Positions 23,191 to 31,350 of a DNA stretch of 35,752 nucleotides are shown one piece after another (position 1 is the stretch's first letter; each line of letters opens with the position of its first letter). Source of the stretch: JANQLU01 sp964434955. GTDB taxonomy: Bacteria; Planctomycetota; Planctomycetia; Pirellulales; Pirellulaceae. A program made the position numbers and the translations under genes. Location: the NCBI GenBank assembly GCA_964434955.1, contig CAYSXI010000035.1, forward strand, positions 1-35,752, written 5' to 3'. The notes beneath the pieces were generated by a model, which saw nothing but the letters and a program-made list of their open reading frames with translations, ran no database searches and was not told the origin of the DNA.

Positions 23191-26100
23191 TTACTCGAGA
23201 TATTCACTGCTGGCGGGGCCGATCGGCCGGCCGCCCAGAGGAAGCAGTCTCGAGCTGCGCAGAAATCGCGGCTCCAAGGCAAAGATAAAGCCCGTATTGC
23301 CGCGACTGGCATCGTAATTGACTCCCAAGTTCCAAAGGAAGGATTCGCCGATATAGACGAAGCCAACCCGTGAACCAATCGAACCCGCGTCCCCGAAGTC
23401 AACGGAAGAATTCGCGTTGATCCCCCATTTGTCGCTCATTCGATAAGAAACGGAACCCTGGATAACGTTGCTGCTCACCGGCCCCTCGATCGATCGAATC
23501 CCCAGATACGTTTGTCCCACGCCTGGTCGACTGGCCATCATCCCGATGCTGGTCGTTCGTAAACCTTGTCCAAAGAAATCATAGAAGCCGTCGGAGAGAA
23601 TACTGAGCCGATCGCCGATGTGCCATCGAAAGTCGTAGTCAAACATCCCGAAATTCTGACCAAAGTTATCTCGGTCAGCACGAGGAAAGTACGCGCCGTT
23701 GATATCAAACGTCATCCAATCAATGATCCGCTCTCGACCTGGCAATCCTCGTTTGGTCTGCAGGCGATTGCGAATACCAAAACGAACCTGCGTAAGGTCA
23801 TCGACGATTTCAGTTGTCGGTGATGAAACATAACGTTGCATCCCGTATCGGAAAGCGAACAACCGCTCATCAAACTGAGCCGGGACATCGTCACCGGCCG
23901 CCAAACCGAACGCATCAAACAGGAGTCTTCGACGAAAATGTTCCTGAGCGTTATCGTCCAGCGAATCATAAAGGGGAAGTCGCGTTAAGTCCTGGCTGGC
24001 ATCGGCGTACAGAATCTCGGAATCAAAGCTGACCTTGTGGGCGATTCCTTTGACATTGAATAGCTCACTCGAAATGGTCGGGTCGACGCGCCACATGGGC
24101 AGACTGGCTCGGACGCCGGTTTGCCCAAACCCGCGAAACGTATCGTTTCCATTCAAATCTTCCTGCCAAAACGCCGCTTCGCCCATCAAGTAAGGAACGA
24201 CGCGAACCGGGCCCAACTGAACAGGTGCGTCAAGTTCATGACGGGTCGAAGCAACCGCACCGTTGGCATTCGAAGACTCCCAAGCCAGGGGATCGAACTT
24301 GGCAAGATCAATCGGGTTCGTTGGCGGATTGCCAACTCGGAATTTGCGAAAACCAATCTGCGAATGCGCGTGCCAGACGACTCGATCAAACAACAGTGAC
24401 TGTCCAATCATGAAGTGATTGAAGCGTGGCAGATCCTCGGTTTCCGTAAAGAAATTATTGGTTCGAAATTGAGTCGAAAGATTGAAGGAATGGTGACCAA
24501 AATTGGCCTCGAGCCAGGTCCCCGTCGTGTAGTCCTTGTACGAATCCCAATGTCGCTCGAAATACTGTTCGAGGAAATTCCGGTCACTGATCCAGCCACG
24601 CTCGGACTTGATTGTGATTCCTGGACGCACCCGCCACAGGGATCGCATCAGAAGATGCCCGCGGAAACTCTTTTCGATGGGAACGTCTCGGCGGTCAAAC
24701 CCGAGGTTGTCCGTACCATTGTCAAATACGAAGTAACTCTGCAGCTGGGAATCAACTTGCCCCGGCAATCCGAGAAACTGGGGGCCCTGGTATTCAAAGT
24801 CCGTACCAAAAGCGAAGCCACGTTCCGACAAGTAATCGAGTCGGCCAATCCAGTCGGAGTTTTCGGGAGCATTAGCAATTCCGAGAACCTGGTAGAGATC
24901 CCAAGCTGTCCGTAATTGAAAACCAAAATCGCCATCATTTCCAACGCGAAGCGAACGCAAGTAGAAAACCGGGTCGGTTAATTCGGTGGCGATTGTCGGC
25001 CAATAGAAAAGCGGGACACCGCCGAAGTAAACCGCATTGCCACCGGCCTGAGCGAAGTACCGGTCTTTGGGTTGAGCCTGAACCTGATTTTCGCTGTAGG
25101 GGTCAAAATACGAGTTGCCAACCTGGGCGGTCTCACGACGGATCGCGACGTGATCACTCTGAAGCCAGTATCGGGGAACCCCCATCCGGCTGGTCGTCAT
25201 CGCTGCGCCATGAGCCTGGAAATTGTTGGCGTCGACCTGCCGAATCACATCCGCCTTGAGCCGCGCTAAACCTTGATGTCCGGGAATCGGCGTCAGCATC
25301 TCCGAATCGAGAATCGTTCCCTTTTGGAAATTCGGATCGTAGTACATCCGCTTTGCCCGAACGGTTCGGTCGCCAAAAACGAATACCACATCCCCTTCCA
25401 GGTAAATCTCCCAACGGTCTCGCCCACCGACTTCATTGTGCCAGGCAATAAAACTGTCAGCGGCAATGGTCACACGATCGGTTGCCTGGCCGCCCAATTG
25501 GGGAATACTCTGAAGTCGCTCACTTTCGACTTCGACTCGAACGCCTCCAGTGCCTATCGTGATTTGCTCGCCCGGTACGGTTTGAGAGTTGATGGTTCGA
25601 CTATTGAATGATGTTCCACCCCGGGGTCCAAATACGACTTTTGCTTGAGGAATCGGACCGGTTTGCGGAGTAACGGCAACTGGTTGTTGCGTTTGTGGGA
25701 CCGGCTGAATCGCGCTGCCTTGCTGCGGAATGACGGTCGCGTTTGAACTTGGAATGATCTGTCCAGTTTGTGGCGACACCAAAGTCGGTTGCGCGGCCGT
25801 TCCACGCCGACGCGTGTCATTCTCCTGGGTAAACTGCACGGGACGAATCGTGTTGCCCATCGTTGCCAACGCCTGATTCGCGCGTTTGGAGATAAGTGGT
25901 TTCTGACGAGGGGTCCCGGAAGAAACCACGTTCATGTTGATTTTGGCTTTGGTAAACAGCCGTCCATACCACTTTTGATCGCGGATCGAGTTGGGGCGAG
26001 TCGGATCCAGACCGAAATCGACTTGAACATTCCCCTCAAGGTAGACAAGAACTTTTCTCGCCTGGTTGGAATCGGTACTCGTCGTGTCGAACCAGATGAT

Positions 26101-26424
26101 TGCCTGCCTGGAAGCCGTTTTCAGGTTGCCCTGGGTGATGACGACTTCGCCTTCGAGATGCCATACGTCGTAATGCCCTTCCGACCAATTACTGGCCTTG
26201 TTCGCATTCAAATTTATCGACGCTTGAGGATCGGGCGAAGCGAACTGGATGCTCGGTTCTTGAGCAAGCAAGTTCGCCGCGAATTGCGAACATAGAAAAA
26301 AGGTCGCGACGATAAGCGCGGCCTTTCCTACAAAAGCAGGGCGCGCATACTTCCCGATTCGATCGAGAGAATTGCGCAAGATCGAAACGAAATTCGATTC
26401 AGACTTTTGAATTGGTGTCAGCAA
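23191..26424 (-). CDS. lptD: LptD-like outer-membrane LPS assembly protein (OstA)
   Basis: This 1077-residue protein has an N-terminal signal sequence (hydrophobic core ALIVATFFLCSQFAANLLAQ, about residues 35-54), an OstA/LptA-like jelly-roll section (about 80-160, YDVWHLEGEVVITQGNLKTA), a Pro/Gln/Thr-rich linker (about 190-280), a second OstA-like section (about 300-420, WEIYLEGDVVFVFGDRTVRA) and a large C-terminal beta-barrel domain (about 450-1077). LptD inserts LPS into the outer leaflet. The start must be the TTG at 26424, because no in-frame ATG precedes the signal sequence. The gene has its own promoter 55-83 bases upstream and a palindrome in its short leader. tpiA follows 121 bases downstream. 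Confidence 0.85.
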   Translation of the reverse strand: MLTPIQKSESNFVSILRNSLDRIGKYARPAFVGKAALIVATFFLCSQFAANLLAQEPSIQFASPDPQASINLNANKASNWSEGHYDVWHLEGEVVITQGNLKTASRQAIIWFDTTSTDSNQARKVLVYLEGNVQVDFGLDPTRPNSIRDQKWYGRLFTKAKINMNVVSSGTPRQKPLISKRANQALATMGNTIRPVQFTQENDTRRRGTAAQPTLVSPQTGQIIPSSNATVIPQQGSAIQPVPQTQQPVAVTPQTGPIPQAKVVFGPRGGTSFNSRTINSQTVPGEQITIGTGGVRVEVESERLQSIPQLGGQATDRVTIAADSFIAWHNEVGGRDRWEIYLEGDVVFVFGDRTVRAKRMYYDPNFQKGTILDSEMLTPIPGHQGLARLKADVIRQVDANNFQAHGAAMTTSRMGVPRYWLQSDHVAIRRETAQVGNSYFDPYSENQVQAQPKDRYFAQAGGNAVYFGGVPLFYWPTIATELTDPVFYLRSLRVGNDGDFGFQLRTAWDLYQVLGIANAPENSDWIGRLDYLSERGFAFGTDFEYQGPQFLGLPGQVDSQLQSYFVFDNGTDNLGFDRRDVPIEKSFRGHLLMRSLWRVRPGITIKSERGWISDRNFLEQYFERHWDSYKDYTTGTWLEANFGHHSFNLSTQFRTNNFFTETEDLPRFNHFMIGQSLLFDRVVWHAHSQIGFRKFRVGNPPTNPIDLAKFDPLAWESSNANGAVASTRHELDAPVQLGPVRVVPYLMGEAAFWQEDLNGNDTFRGFGQTGVRASLPMWRVDPTISSELFNVKGIAHKVSFDSEILYADASQDLTRLPLYDSLDDNAQEHFRRRLLFDAFGLAAGDDVPAQFDERLFAFRYGMQRYVSSPTTEIVDDLTQVRFGIRNRLQTKRGLPGRERIIDWMTFDINGAYFPRADRDNFGQNFGMFDYDFRWHIGDRLSILSDGFYDFFGQGLRTTSIGMMASRPGVGQTYLGIRSIEGPVSSNVIQGSVSYRMSDKWGINANSSVDFGDAGSIGSRVGFVYIGESFLWNLGVNYDASRGNTGFIFALEPRFLRSSRLLPLGGRPIGPASSEYLE

Positions 26425-26436
26425 AGTAGACCTGTA

Positions 26437-26452
26437 CCGATCGAGCGATCGG
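26437..26452. promoter_or_regulatory. Perfect palindrome in the lptD leader
   Basis: CCGATCG-AG-CGATCGG is a perfect 7+2+7 inverted repeat between the predicted transcription start (about 26472) and the TTG start codon of lptD, ending 13 bases before it. It could be an operator or an mRNA hairpin that limits ribosome access. Confidence 0.5.
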
Positions 26453-26478
26453 AATTAGTTGTTCAAACAGGACGCGGG

Positions 26479-26507
26479 AGTATAGGGAGGCCTAATTCTG
26501 CTTTCAA
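26479..26507 (-). promoter_or_regulatory. Sigma70-type promoter of lptD
   Basis: On the - strand TTGAAA (26507-26502) and TATACT (26484-26479) are exactly 17 bases apart. Both boxes are close to consensus. The start site would lie near 26472, giving a leader of about 47 bases. Confidence 0.75.
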
Positions 26508-26621
26508 TACAGATTGGAGCTTGAGCTGGATTCAACTTGGCGATCGAAGATTTCGCTAGCTTCCGTTTTTGATTAGGATGAATCACTCGACGACGCCTTC
26601 TTGCTAGCAACGGATGATGTG

Positions 26622-27188
26622 ATGGATATTTCGGCCGAAAACCTGGGTGAATTCAGCAGTTCCTTTTTGTCCGATGCGACGTTCGCCCAATACATTCATG
26701 GCGATAGGAACATGGACGCGAGCGCGCAAATCAGGAACGCCGATCTTGGGTTCTTAATCGACGCGAGGCAAATTGTTGACACCGATGCTGCCGAATGCTG
26801 CCGCGCTGGACTCTTGCTTCTGTTTAACGATCTCGATGGCTCTCATGCGATTAGCCAAGGAATTCACTCGGCGGAAGGAAGTTATTGGCACGGGATCATG
26901 CACCGTATTGAAGGGGACTTTTCGAACGCCAAATACTGGCACCGATTGGTAGGCGATCATCCTACGAACAGTCATCTTGAAGAATTTGTGAGACGGAACC
27001 TCAGTGGAGGGAGTGACCAGCGAATTTCGCAATTGGGCAAAAACTGGGACGCTGGAACGTTGATTGACCTGTGCCGCGACAATCAATCACCGTCCTCAAA
27101 GTCATTTGCGCCTATTCACCAGATCGTCGTCGAACAATGGAAACAACTGTTCCTCCATTGCTTTCAGTTGGCCACAGGCGAAATCTAG
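26622..27188 (+). CDS. Conserved-looking protein with a GSYWHGIMHR motif, unknown function
   Basis: This protein of about 188 residues has no signal peptide or membrane segment. The central part reads LLLFNDLDGSHAISQGI, then SAEGSYWHGIMHRIEGDF, then SNAKYWHRLVGDHP. The clustered Trp, His, Tyr and Arg residues look like an active or binding site. I recall similar GSYWHGIMHR...NAKYW proteins from planctomycetes and related phyla as hypothetical proteins, without a known role. The start is uncertain: ATG at 26622 (used here) or an in-frame TTG at 26601. It diverges from lptD and converges on the alpha/beta hydrolase gene, with only six bases between the stops. No function is proposed. Confidence 0.8.
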   Translation: MDISAENLGEFSSSFLSDATFAQYIHGDRNMDASAQIRNADLGFLIDARQIVDTDAAECCRAGLLLLFNDLDGSHAISQGIHSAEGSYWHGIMHRIEGDFSNAKYWHRLVGDHPTNSHLEEFVRRNLSGGSDQRISQLGKNWDAGTLIDLCRDNQSPSSKSFAPIHQIVVEQWKQLFLHCFQLATGEI

Positions 27189-27194
27189 ATAACG

Positions 27195-28118
27195 TTAGCG
27201 ATTTCCTTGACCCGACTCACTTTCGCCTTCGGTCAGATATTTCTCGAACCATTCGACCAGTGCTTTCTCGGCCCGCTGCTGATTCTCACCCCGGAATCCG
27301 TGACCGGCTCCCTCGATCACGATGAGCTCATTTTCAACATGCTTTTCGTCGAAAACTTTCTTGATATTTCGACTGTGACTCAACTGCACAAGGCGATCTT
27401 TGTTGCCATGAATCAACAAGGTCGGCGCGTCATCCGAGGTGACCTGCTTGATCGGTGAAACGGAAGACGCTCGGTCTTCGTCGAAATCAAGTGCCGGGAA
27501 CCTGCGAACCAATTCACGATCATTCATCAGGCCTTCCAGGTTGGTGGGTGGGAAATAGGCAACGACCGCAGCGACTTGAGTTCCCGCGTCGCGTTCTCGC
27601 TGGGGCTTCTCTTTGCCAGCTTTTCCCGTCGTGCCCAACATCAATGACAGATGCCCGCCGGCACTTCCGCCGCAAACGCCAATTCGATTCGGGTCGACGG
27701 CATAGGACTTGGCGTTATATCGAATGTGGCGGACCGCTTTGCGGACATCACTCACGGCCTCGGGGACTTTGAATCGCGGCGCGCTGCCGTGCCGAACCAT
27801 GTAAACCGTAAAGCCGGCCTGCACCAACTTTTCAAACATGTTCTTGTTGACGGGTGGTTTTTCCCGAACCACGTAATTTGGATTTGACCAGCGCGAATTC
27901 CAACCACCGCTGACCATGAACAGGACGCCCGCGCCATTGGACTTTTCTTTGACGGGCGTGATCACATCGTAGGTCAATGCCATCCCGGCCTTATGTCCAT
28001 AAACCACATCGGAATGGACCGTTCTCCAATCTTCCGAAGCTTGATCCGATTGCCCGAAGGTCGAAGCCCCGAACAGAATCATCAAAATCCATGCCGTGCA
28101 AAACGTCGTTTGGTTCAT
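27195..28118 (-). CDS. Exported alpha/beta hydrolase (esterase-like)
   Basis: This 307-residue protein has an N-terminal signal peptide ending near GASTFGQ. The alpha/beta-hydrolase catalytic residues are visible: an oxyanion-side loop FMVSGGWN, nucleophile Ser in GVCGGSAGGHLSLM, Asp in LLIHGNKDRLVQLSHS and His in GAGHGFRGE. This pattern fits the BD-FAE/esterase-lipase group often used in polysaccharide deacylation. The ATG at 28118 has an AGGAAG motif close upstream; an upstream extension to 28148 overlaps the sulfatase gene. It begins 14 bases after the sulfatase stop, so the two are co-transcribed and may act on the same sulfated, acylated glycan. That pairing is inference. Confidence 0.9.
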   Translation of the reverse strand: MNQTTFCTAWILMILFGASTFGQSDQASEDWRTVHSDVVYGHKAGMALTYDVITPVKEKSNGAGVLFMVSGGWNSRWSNPNYVVREKPPVNKNMFEKLVQAGFTVYMVRHGSAPRFKVPEAVSDVRKAVRHIRYNAKSYAVDPNRIGVCGGSAGGHLSLMLGTTGKAGKEKPQRERDAGTQVAAVVAYFPPTNLEGLMNDRELVRRFPALDFDEDRASSVSPIKQVTSDDAPTLLIHGNKDRLVQLSHSRNIKKVFDEKHVENELIVIEGAGHGFRGENQQRAEKALVEWFEKYLTEGESESGQGNR

Positions 28119-28132
28119 CTCTTCCTCGCGTG

Positions 28133-30136
28133 CTACTTGCGATTCCAACCATCGGAAACAGGTTTGCCGTCCACCAACACCTGGAATTCCTTGTACTCAA
28201 CCTGAGCTTGGTTGCTTCCCAGGCCAATCATACCAGCCCGATTCCAGTCGAAGGAAGCTTCGTTTGCCAATTCACCATCAATCCGGCAAGTGATTTTTCT
28301 GCCTTCAACGCGAACAACCAGTTCATACCATTTTCCTTCTTCGATTTTTCCCGTAACGGGCTCGCTTCGTTTTCGGACCTTGTTCCTCTGGACCCGCATC
28401 AGCGAATGCTGCTGATTCCCAAAGGCTCCGAGACTCCAGCGAATGGATTGGTTTTTGTTGGCGCGAACCAGGATACGAAACCCTTCTTTTCCCTTCAGTT
28501 TTCTTGCCTGGACACGCAACTCAAAATCCTTGCTTGGAAACGACTCGGAGAAAGCCAGGGTTTCGCCTTGCGAGGAAGCGTTGGCGAGGACGCCATCGAC
28601 GAGCTTCCACTTTCCTTGTTGGGCTCGCCAGGTTTTTGAGCCTTCGATCTTTTGCTCGGGTCGCAGATAGGACCCGGCTTTTCGCGCGTTCTTTTTGAGT
28701 TCGTCGCGGTGGGCCTGGAGAAGCCCACTGAGTTTCCTGACGACATCCGGATTGGATTCGGCAACGTTTGTCGACTCACCAATATCTTTTTTCAGATTGA
28801 ATAGCTCTTTCCCTTTGAGTTTCCAGTCGCCATGGCGAACGCCCTCGGTTCGATAAAAGTAAGTATCGCGAATAGCTTCCGCATCGTTACCTTTTTTCAA
28901 AATTTGAACGATCGACTTTCCGTCAATTTTCATTTCGGGTGATTGGGCAGCTGCAATTTCTACCAACGTCGGCAAAACATCGATCGATCCGACGATGTGG
29001 TCACAGACTTTTCCTTTTGCTACCAGGCCCGGCCCCCAAATCACCGTTGGCTCCCGCATCCCGCCTTCAAAGTTCGAAAACTTGAAGCCGCGAAGTGGAC
29101 CGGCCGAACCGCCCACATTGCGTTTCATATTTCCTTTGACCCAGGCTTCTTTGCTGCCTTTCAAATTCCAGGGTCCATTGTCCGACGTGTAAATCACGAT
29201 CGTATTTTCGTCCAAGCCTTTGTCCTTCAAGTGCTTGAGAATTTGCCCGACCGACCAATCGATTTCCTCCAAAGTATCTCCATACAATCCGGCTTCGCTT
29301 TTTCCACGAAAGTCGTCCGAGGCGAAGAGAGGAATATGCGGCATCGTATGCGGCAAATAAATAAAGAATGGCTTTTCCTTGCTTTGGGCGCGGTCGATAA
29401 ACTGGATTGCTTCATGGGTGTAGCGTTTCGTCAATGTCCTTTGGTTCGCGGGACATTCGATGACGCGACAACCTTCGGAAGCACTTCCGCGCATGAGCGG
29501 GGGGCCGGGACTTTTTCCGGCCTGGAATTGTTCCAGCGTCAGTTGTTCGCGAAAAACAATCGACGAGTCGAACTTCATGCCGCGATCAATTTTCATGTCG
29601 TTGCTGTAGGGAATTCCAAAATATTCGTCGAAGCCATGGTTGGTGGGGAGAAAAGGCGCATGGTGCCCCAAATGCCATTTGCCGATACAGGCGGTCGCGT
29701 ATCCGGCGTCTCGCAACAACTCCGCCACCGTTTGTTCCTTGGGATTCAAACCGCGATCCGAATGGGGAAACAATACAGGCAGGTTTCCGACCCGTTCGGG
29801 ATAGCAGCCGGTCATTAATGCTGCCCGAGAAGGCGTACACACGGATGCGGCGGAATAGTAACTGGTGAATCGCATTCCCTGAGTCGCCATTCGGTCGATA
29901 TTGGGGGTCGCGATCTTCTCGGCCCCAAAACAACCCAAGTCGCCGTACCCCTGATCGTCGGTGAAAATCAAAATGATGTTTCGTTTCGTTTCATTCGGTC
30001 GCCCTTTGGAGGCGCCCGGAGGATCGGCGGCAAATGTAGCATTTGAGAAAATCAGCAAAAGCAAAATCGTGAAGGCGAGATTGAATTTCAAGCTCTTACC
30101 CTTTGGCGAATCGTGAGTGAAAAAAGAAAAAGTCAT
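28133..30136 (-). CDS. Exported sulfatase with C-terminal lectin-like (DUF1080-type) domain
   Basis: This 667-residue protein begins with a signal peptide (hydrophobic core about residues 19-36). The type I sulfatase signature is clear: metal ligands in ILIFTDDQGYGDLG (Asp60, Asp61) and the formylglycine site SVCTPSRAALMTG with Cys100. Other family motifs are IGKWHLGH, VIYTSDNGPWN and KGNMKRNVGG. Activity requires a formylglycine-generating enzyme, which is not in this window. From about residue 480 to the end there is an extra beta-sandwich-like domain (WKLVDGVLANAS, FELRVQARKLKGKEGFRILV, WYELVVRVEGRKITCRIDG) resembling DUF1080/LamG-type carbohydrate-binding folds. I chose the ATG at 30136 over a GTG three codons upstream. 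It sits between the TPR lipoprotein and hydrolase genes on one strand. Confidence 0.93.
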   Translation of the reverse strand: MTFSFFTHDSPKGKSLKFNLAFTILLLLIFSNATFAADPPGASKGRPNETKRNIILIFTDDQGYGDLGCFGAEKIATPNIDRMATQGMRFTSYYSAASVCTPSRAALMTGCYPERVGNLPVLFPHSDRGLNPKEQTVAELLRDAGYATACIGKWHLGHHAPFLPTNHGFDEYFGIPYSNDMKIDRGMKFDSSIVFREQLTLEQFQAGKSPGPPLMRGSASEGCRVIECPANQRTLTKRYTHEAIQFIDRAQSKEKPFFIYLPHTMPHIPLFASDDFRGKSEAGLYGDTLEEIDWSVGQILKHLKDKGLDENTIVIYTSDNGPWNLKGSKEAWVKGNMKRNVGGSAGPLRGFKFSNFEGGMREPTVIWGPGLVAKGKVCDHIVGSIDVLPTLVEIAAAQSPEMKIDGKSIVQILKKGNDAEAIRDTYFYRTEGVRHGDWKLKGKELFNLKKDIGESTNVAESNPDVVRKLSGLLQAHRDELKKNARKAGSYLRPEQKIEGSKTWRAQQGKWKLVDGVLANASSQGETLAFSESFPSKDFELRVQARKLKGKEGFRILVRANKNQSIRWSLGAFGNQQHSLMRVQRNKVRKRSEPVTGKIEEGKWYELVVRVEGRKITCRIDGELANEASFDWNRAGMIGLGSNQAQVEYKEFQVLVDGKPVSDGWNRK

Positions 30137-30164
30137 CGGTATCACAATGGCAAAAGGAGCGCTT

Positions 30165-31247
30165 TTATTTGCTCAAAACACCAAAGACTCGTTTGTAGGT
30201 ACTTTCGGCGGCAATACAGCCAAAGGCGGCCCAACTTTCAGAGCGACATAATTTCTCCAACATCTTGGATGCTTTGTCTTCATCCTCGGTCTCGCTGAGG
30301 TACCAGTTGGCGATACCAAACTGCAAAGCTTCGGACGAGCCATTTGATTCGGGAGTTTCGGCAGCGACGATTTCGTCAACCGTTTTCAATTTTTTGTAAA
30401 GCAGGCAAAGTTTGTGATAGTCAAAGCTCTCGATGACATTCATCTCATCTTTGATCGGCTCAAGAACTTTTGCCGCCGCTTCCTTGTCCCCCAGTTGCCG
30501 ATAGGTCATGTAGGCCCAATGCGTAAATGCGACCAGCATGTCATCGTTTTGACAGGCCGAAAGCCCCTTTTCATAGGCGGCGGCAGCCTTTTCAAATTCG
30601 TTATTACAGAAGTAGGCAAGCCCCAGGTGGTACCAAATGTTTGTGTGAAGCGAACTGACGGGAATGTTTTTGGCATTGGGCATTCCATCTGGCTCAACCT
30701 GGTCCGCCGTTCCCTCAATGAGTTTTGCGGCCTTTTCCAAATCGGCAATGGCCAGATCCAATTTTCGAATCGAGATGTATCGGTGCCCGCGATGCCGAAG
30801 CAACCTGGGGTCATCCGGATGCGTTTTGATTCCCGAGGTGTAGGTTGCGATCGCCCGATTGTACTTCCCACAATAGGCTTCGAATCGCCCGAGCCAAATC
30901 GTGTTGGAGGGATCACGCGGATTCGCTTGGGCCTCACGGTAGGCTCGAGCGTATCCGGACAACGCCTTCTTGGTTGGCGCCTTCGAGTAAAGCGGATGTC
31001 CCAGCAATGAATAACCTTGAAGTTCGACCGGTTCACCTAAACGTTCCAACCCGGAATTCCCAGGTTCGTTTTTCGGCGAATCATTTGCGACTTGCGAAGA
31101 AGGCTCGTTTTCTTGCGGCTCATTGGACTTGTCGGATTCTTGCTTGTCCGCGGTTTTGTTGGATTTGCCACAACCGGAAACAAGCACGAGTAGCAACAAA
31201 CAGAGCACGGCGGCTGAAAGATTCGTTGTTGAAAATATCAATCGCAT
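30165..31247 (-). CDS. TPR-repeat lipoprotein
   Basis: This 360-residue protein has a lipoprotein signal peptide with lipobox LVSGC (Cys26), a charged low-complexity linker (about residues 27-65) and tetratricopeptide-like helix pairs from about 95 to 300, for example NTIWLGRFEAYCGKYNRAIATYTSGI, RLLRHRGHRYISIRKLDLAIADLEKA and NIWYHLGLAYFCNNEFEKAAAAYEKG. TPR proteins are scaffolds for protein-protein contacts. The ATG at 31247 has a good AGGAG ribosome-binding motif (31257-31253). It is the first gene of a three-gene - strand unit: its stop is 28 bases from the sulfatase start. It probably sits in the envelope; a role in organising glycan degradation is speculation. Confidence 0.9.
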   Translation of the reverse strand: MRLIFSTTNLSAAVLCLLLLVLVSGCGKSNKTADKQESDKSNEPQENEPSSQVANDSPKNEPGNSGLERLGEPVELQGYSLLGHPLYSKAPTKKALSGYARAYREAQANPRDPSNTIWLGRFEAYCGKYNRAIATYTSGIKTHPDDPRLLRHRGHRYISIRKLDLAIADLEKAAKLIEGTADQVEPDGMPNAKNIPVSSLHTNIWYHLGLAYFCNNEFEKAAAAYEKGLSACQNDDMLVAFTHWAYMTYRQLGDKEAAAKVLEPIKDEMNVIESFDYHKLCLLYKKLKTVDEIVAAETPESNGSSEALQFGIANWYLSETEDEDKASKMLEKLCRSESWAAFGCIAAESTYKRVFGVLSK

Positions 31248-31350
31248 CGTGACTCCTTTTCGGAACGCACCTAGACTAGAATCGAGTTAGCTTCAGGCAG
31301 AACTTAGCAAACAAATGGTCAAAATTGGTCAGGAAGGAAGTTGGGAAGAA

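Noticed and set aside
28943..29818. 291-codon open frame on the + strand inside the sulfatase gene
   Set aside because: It is antisense to the unmistakable sulfatase coding sequence and has no recognisable domain.
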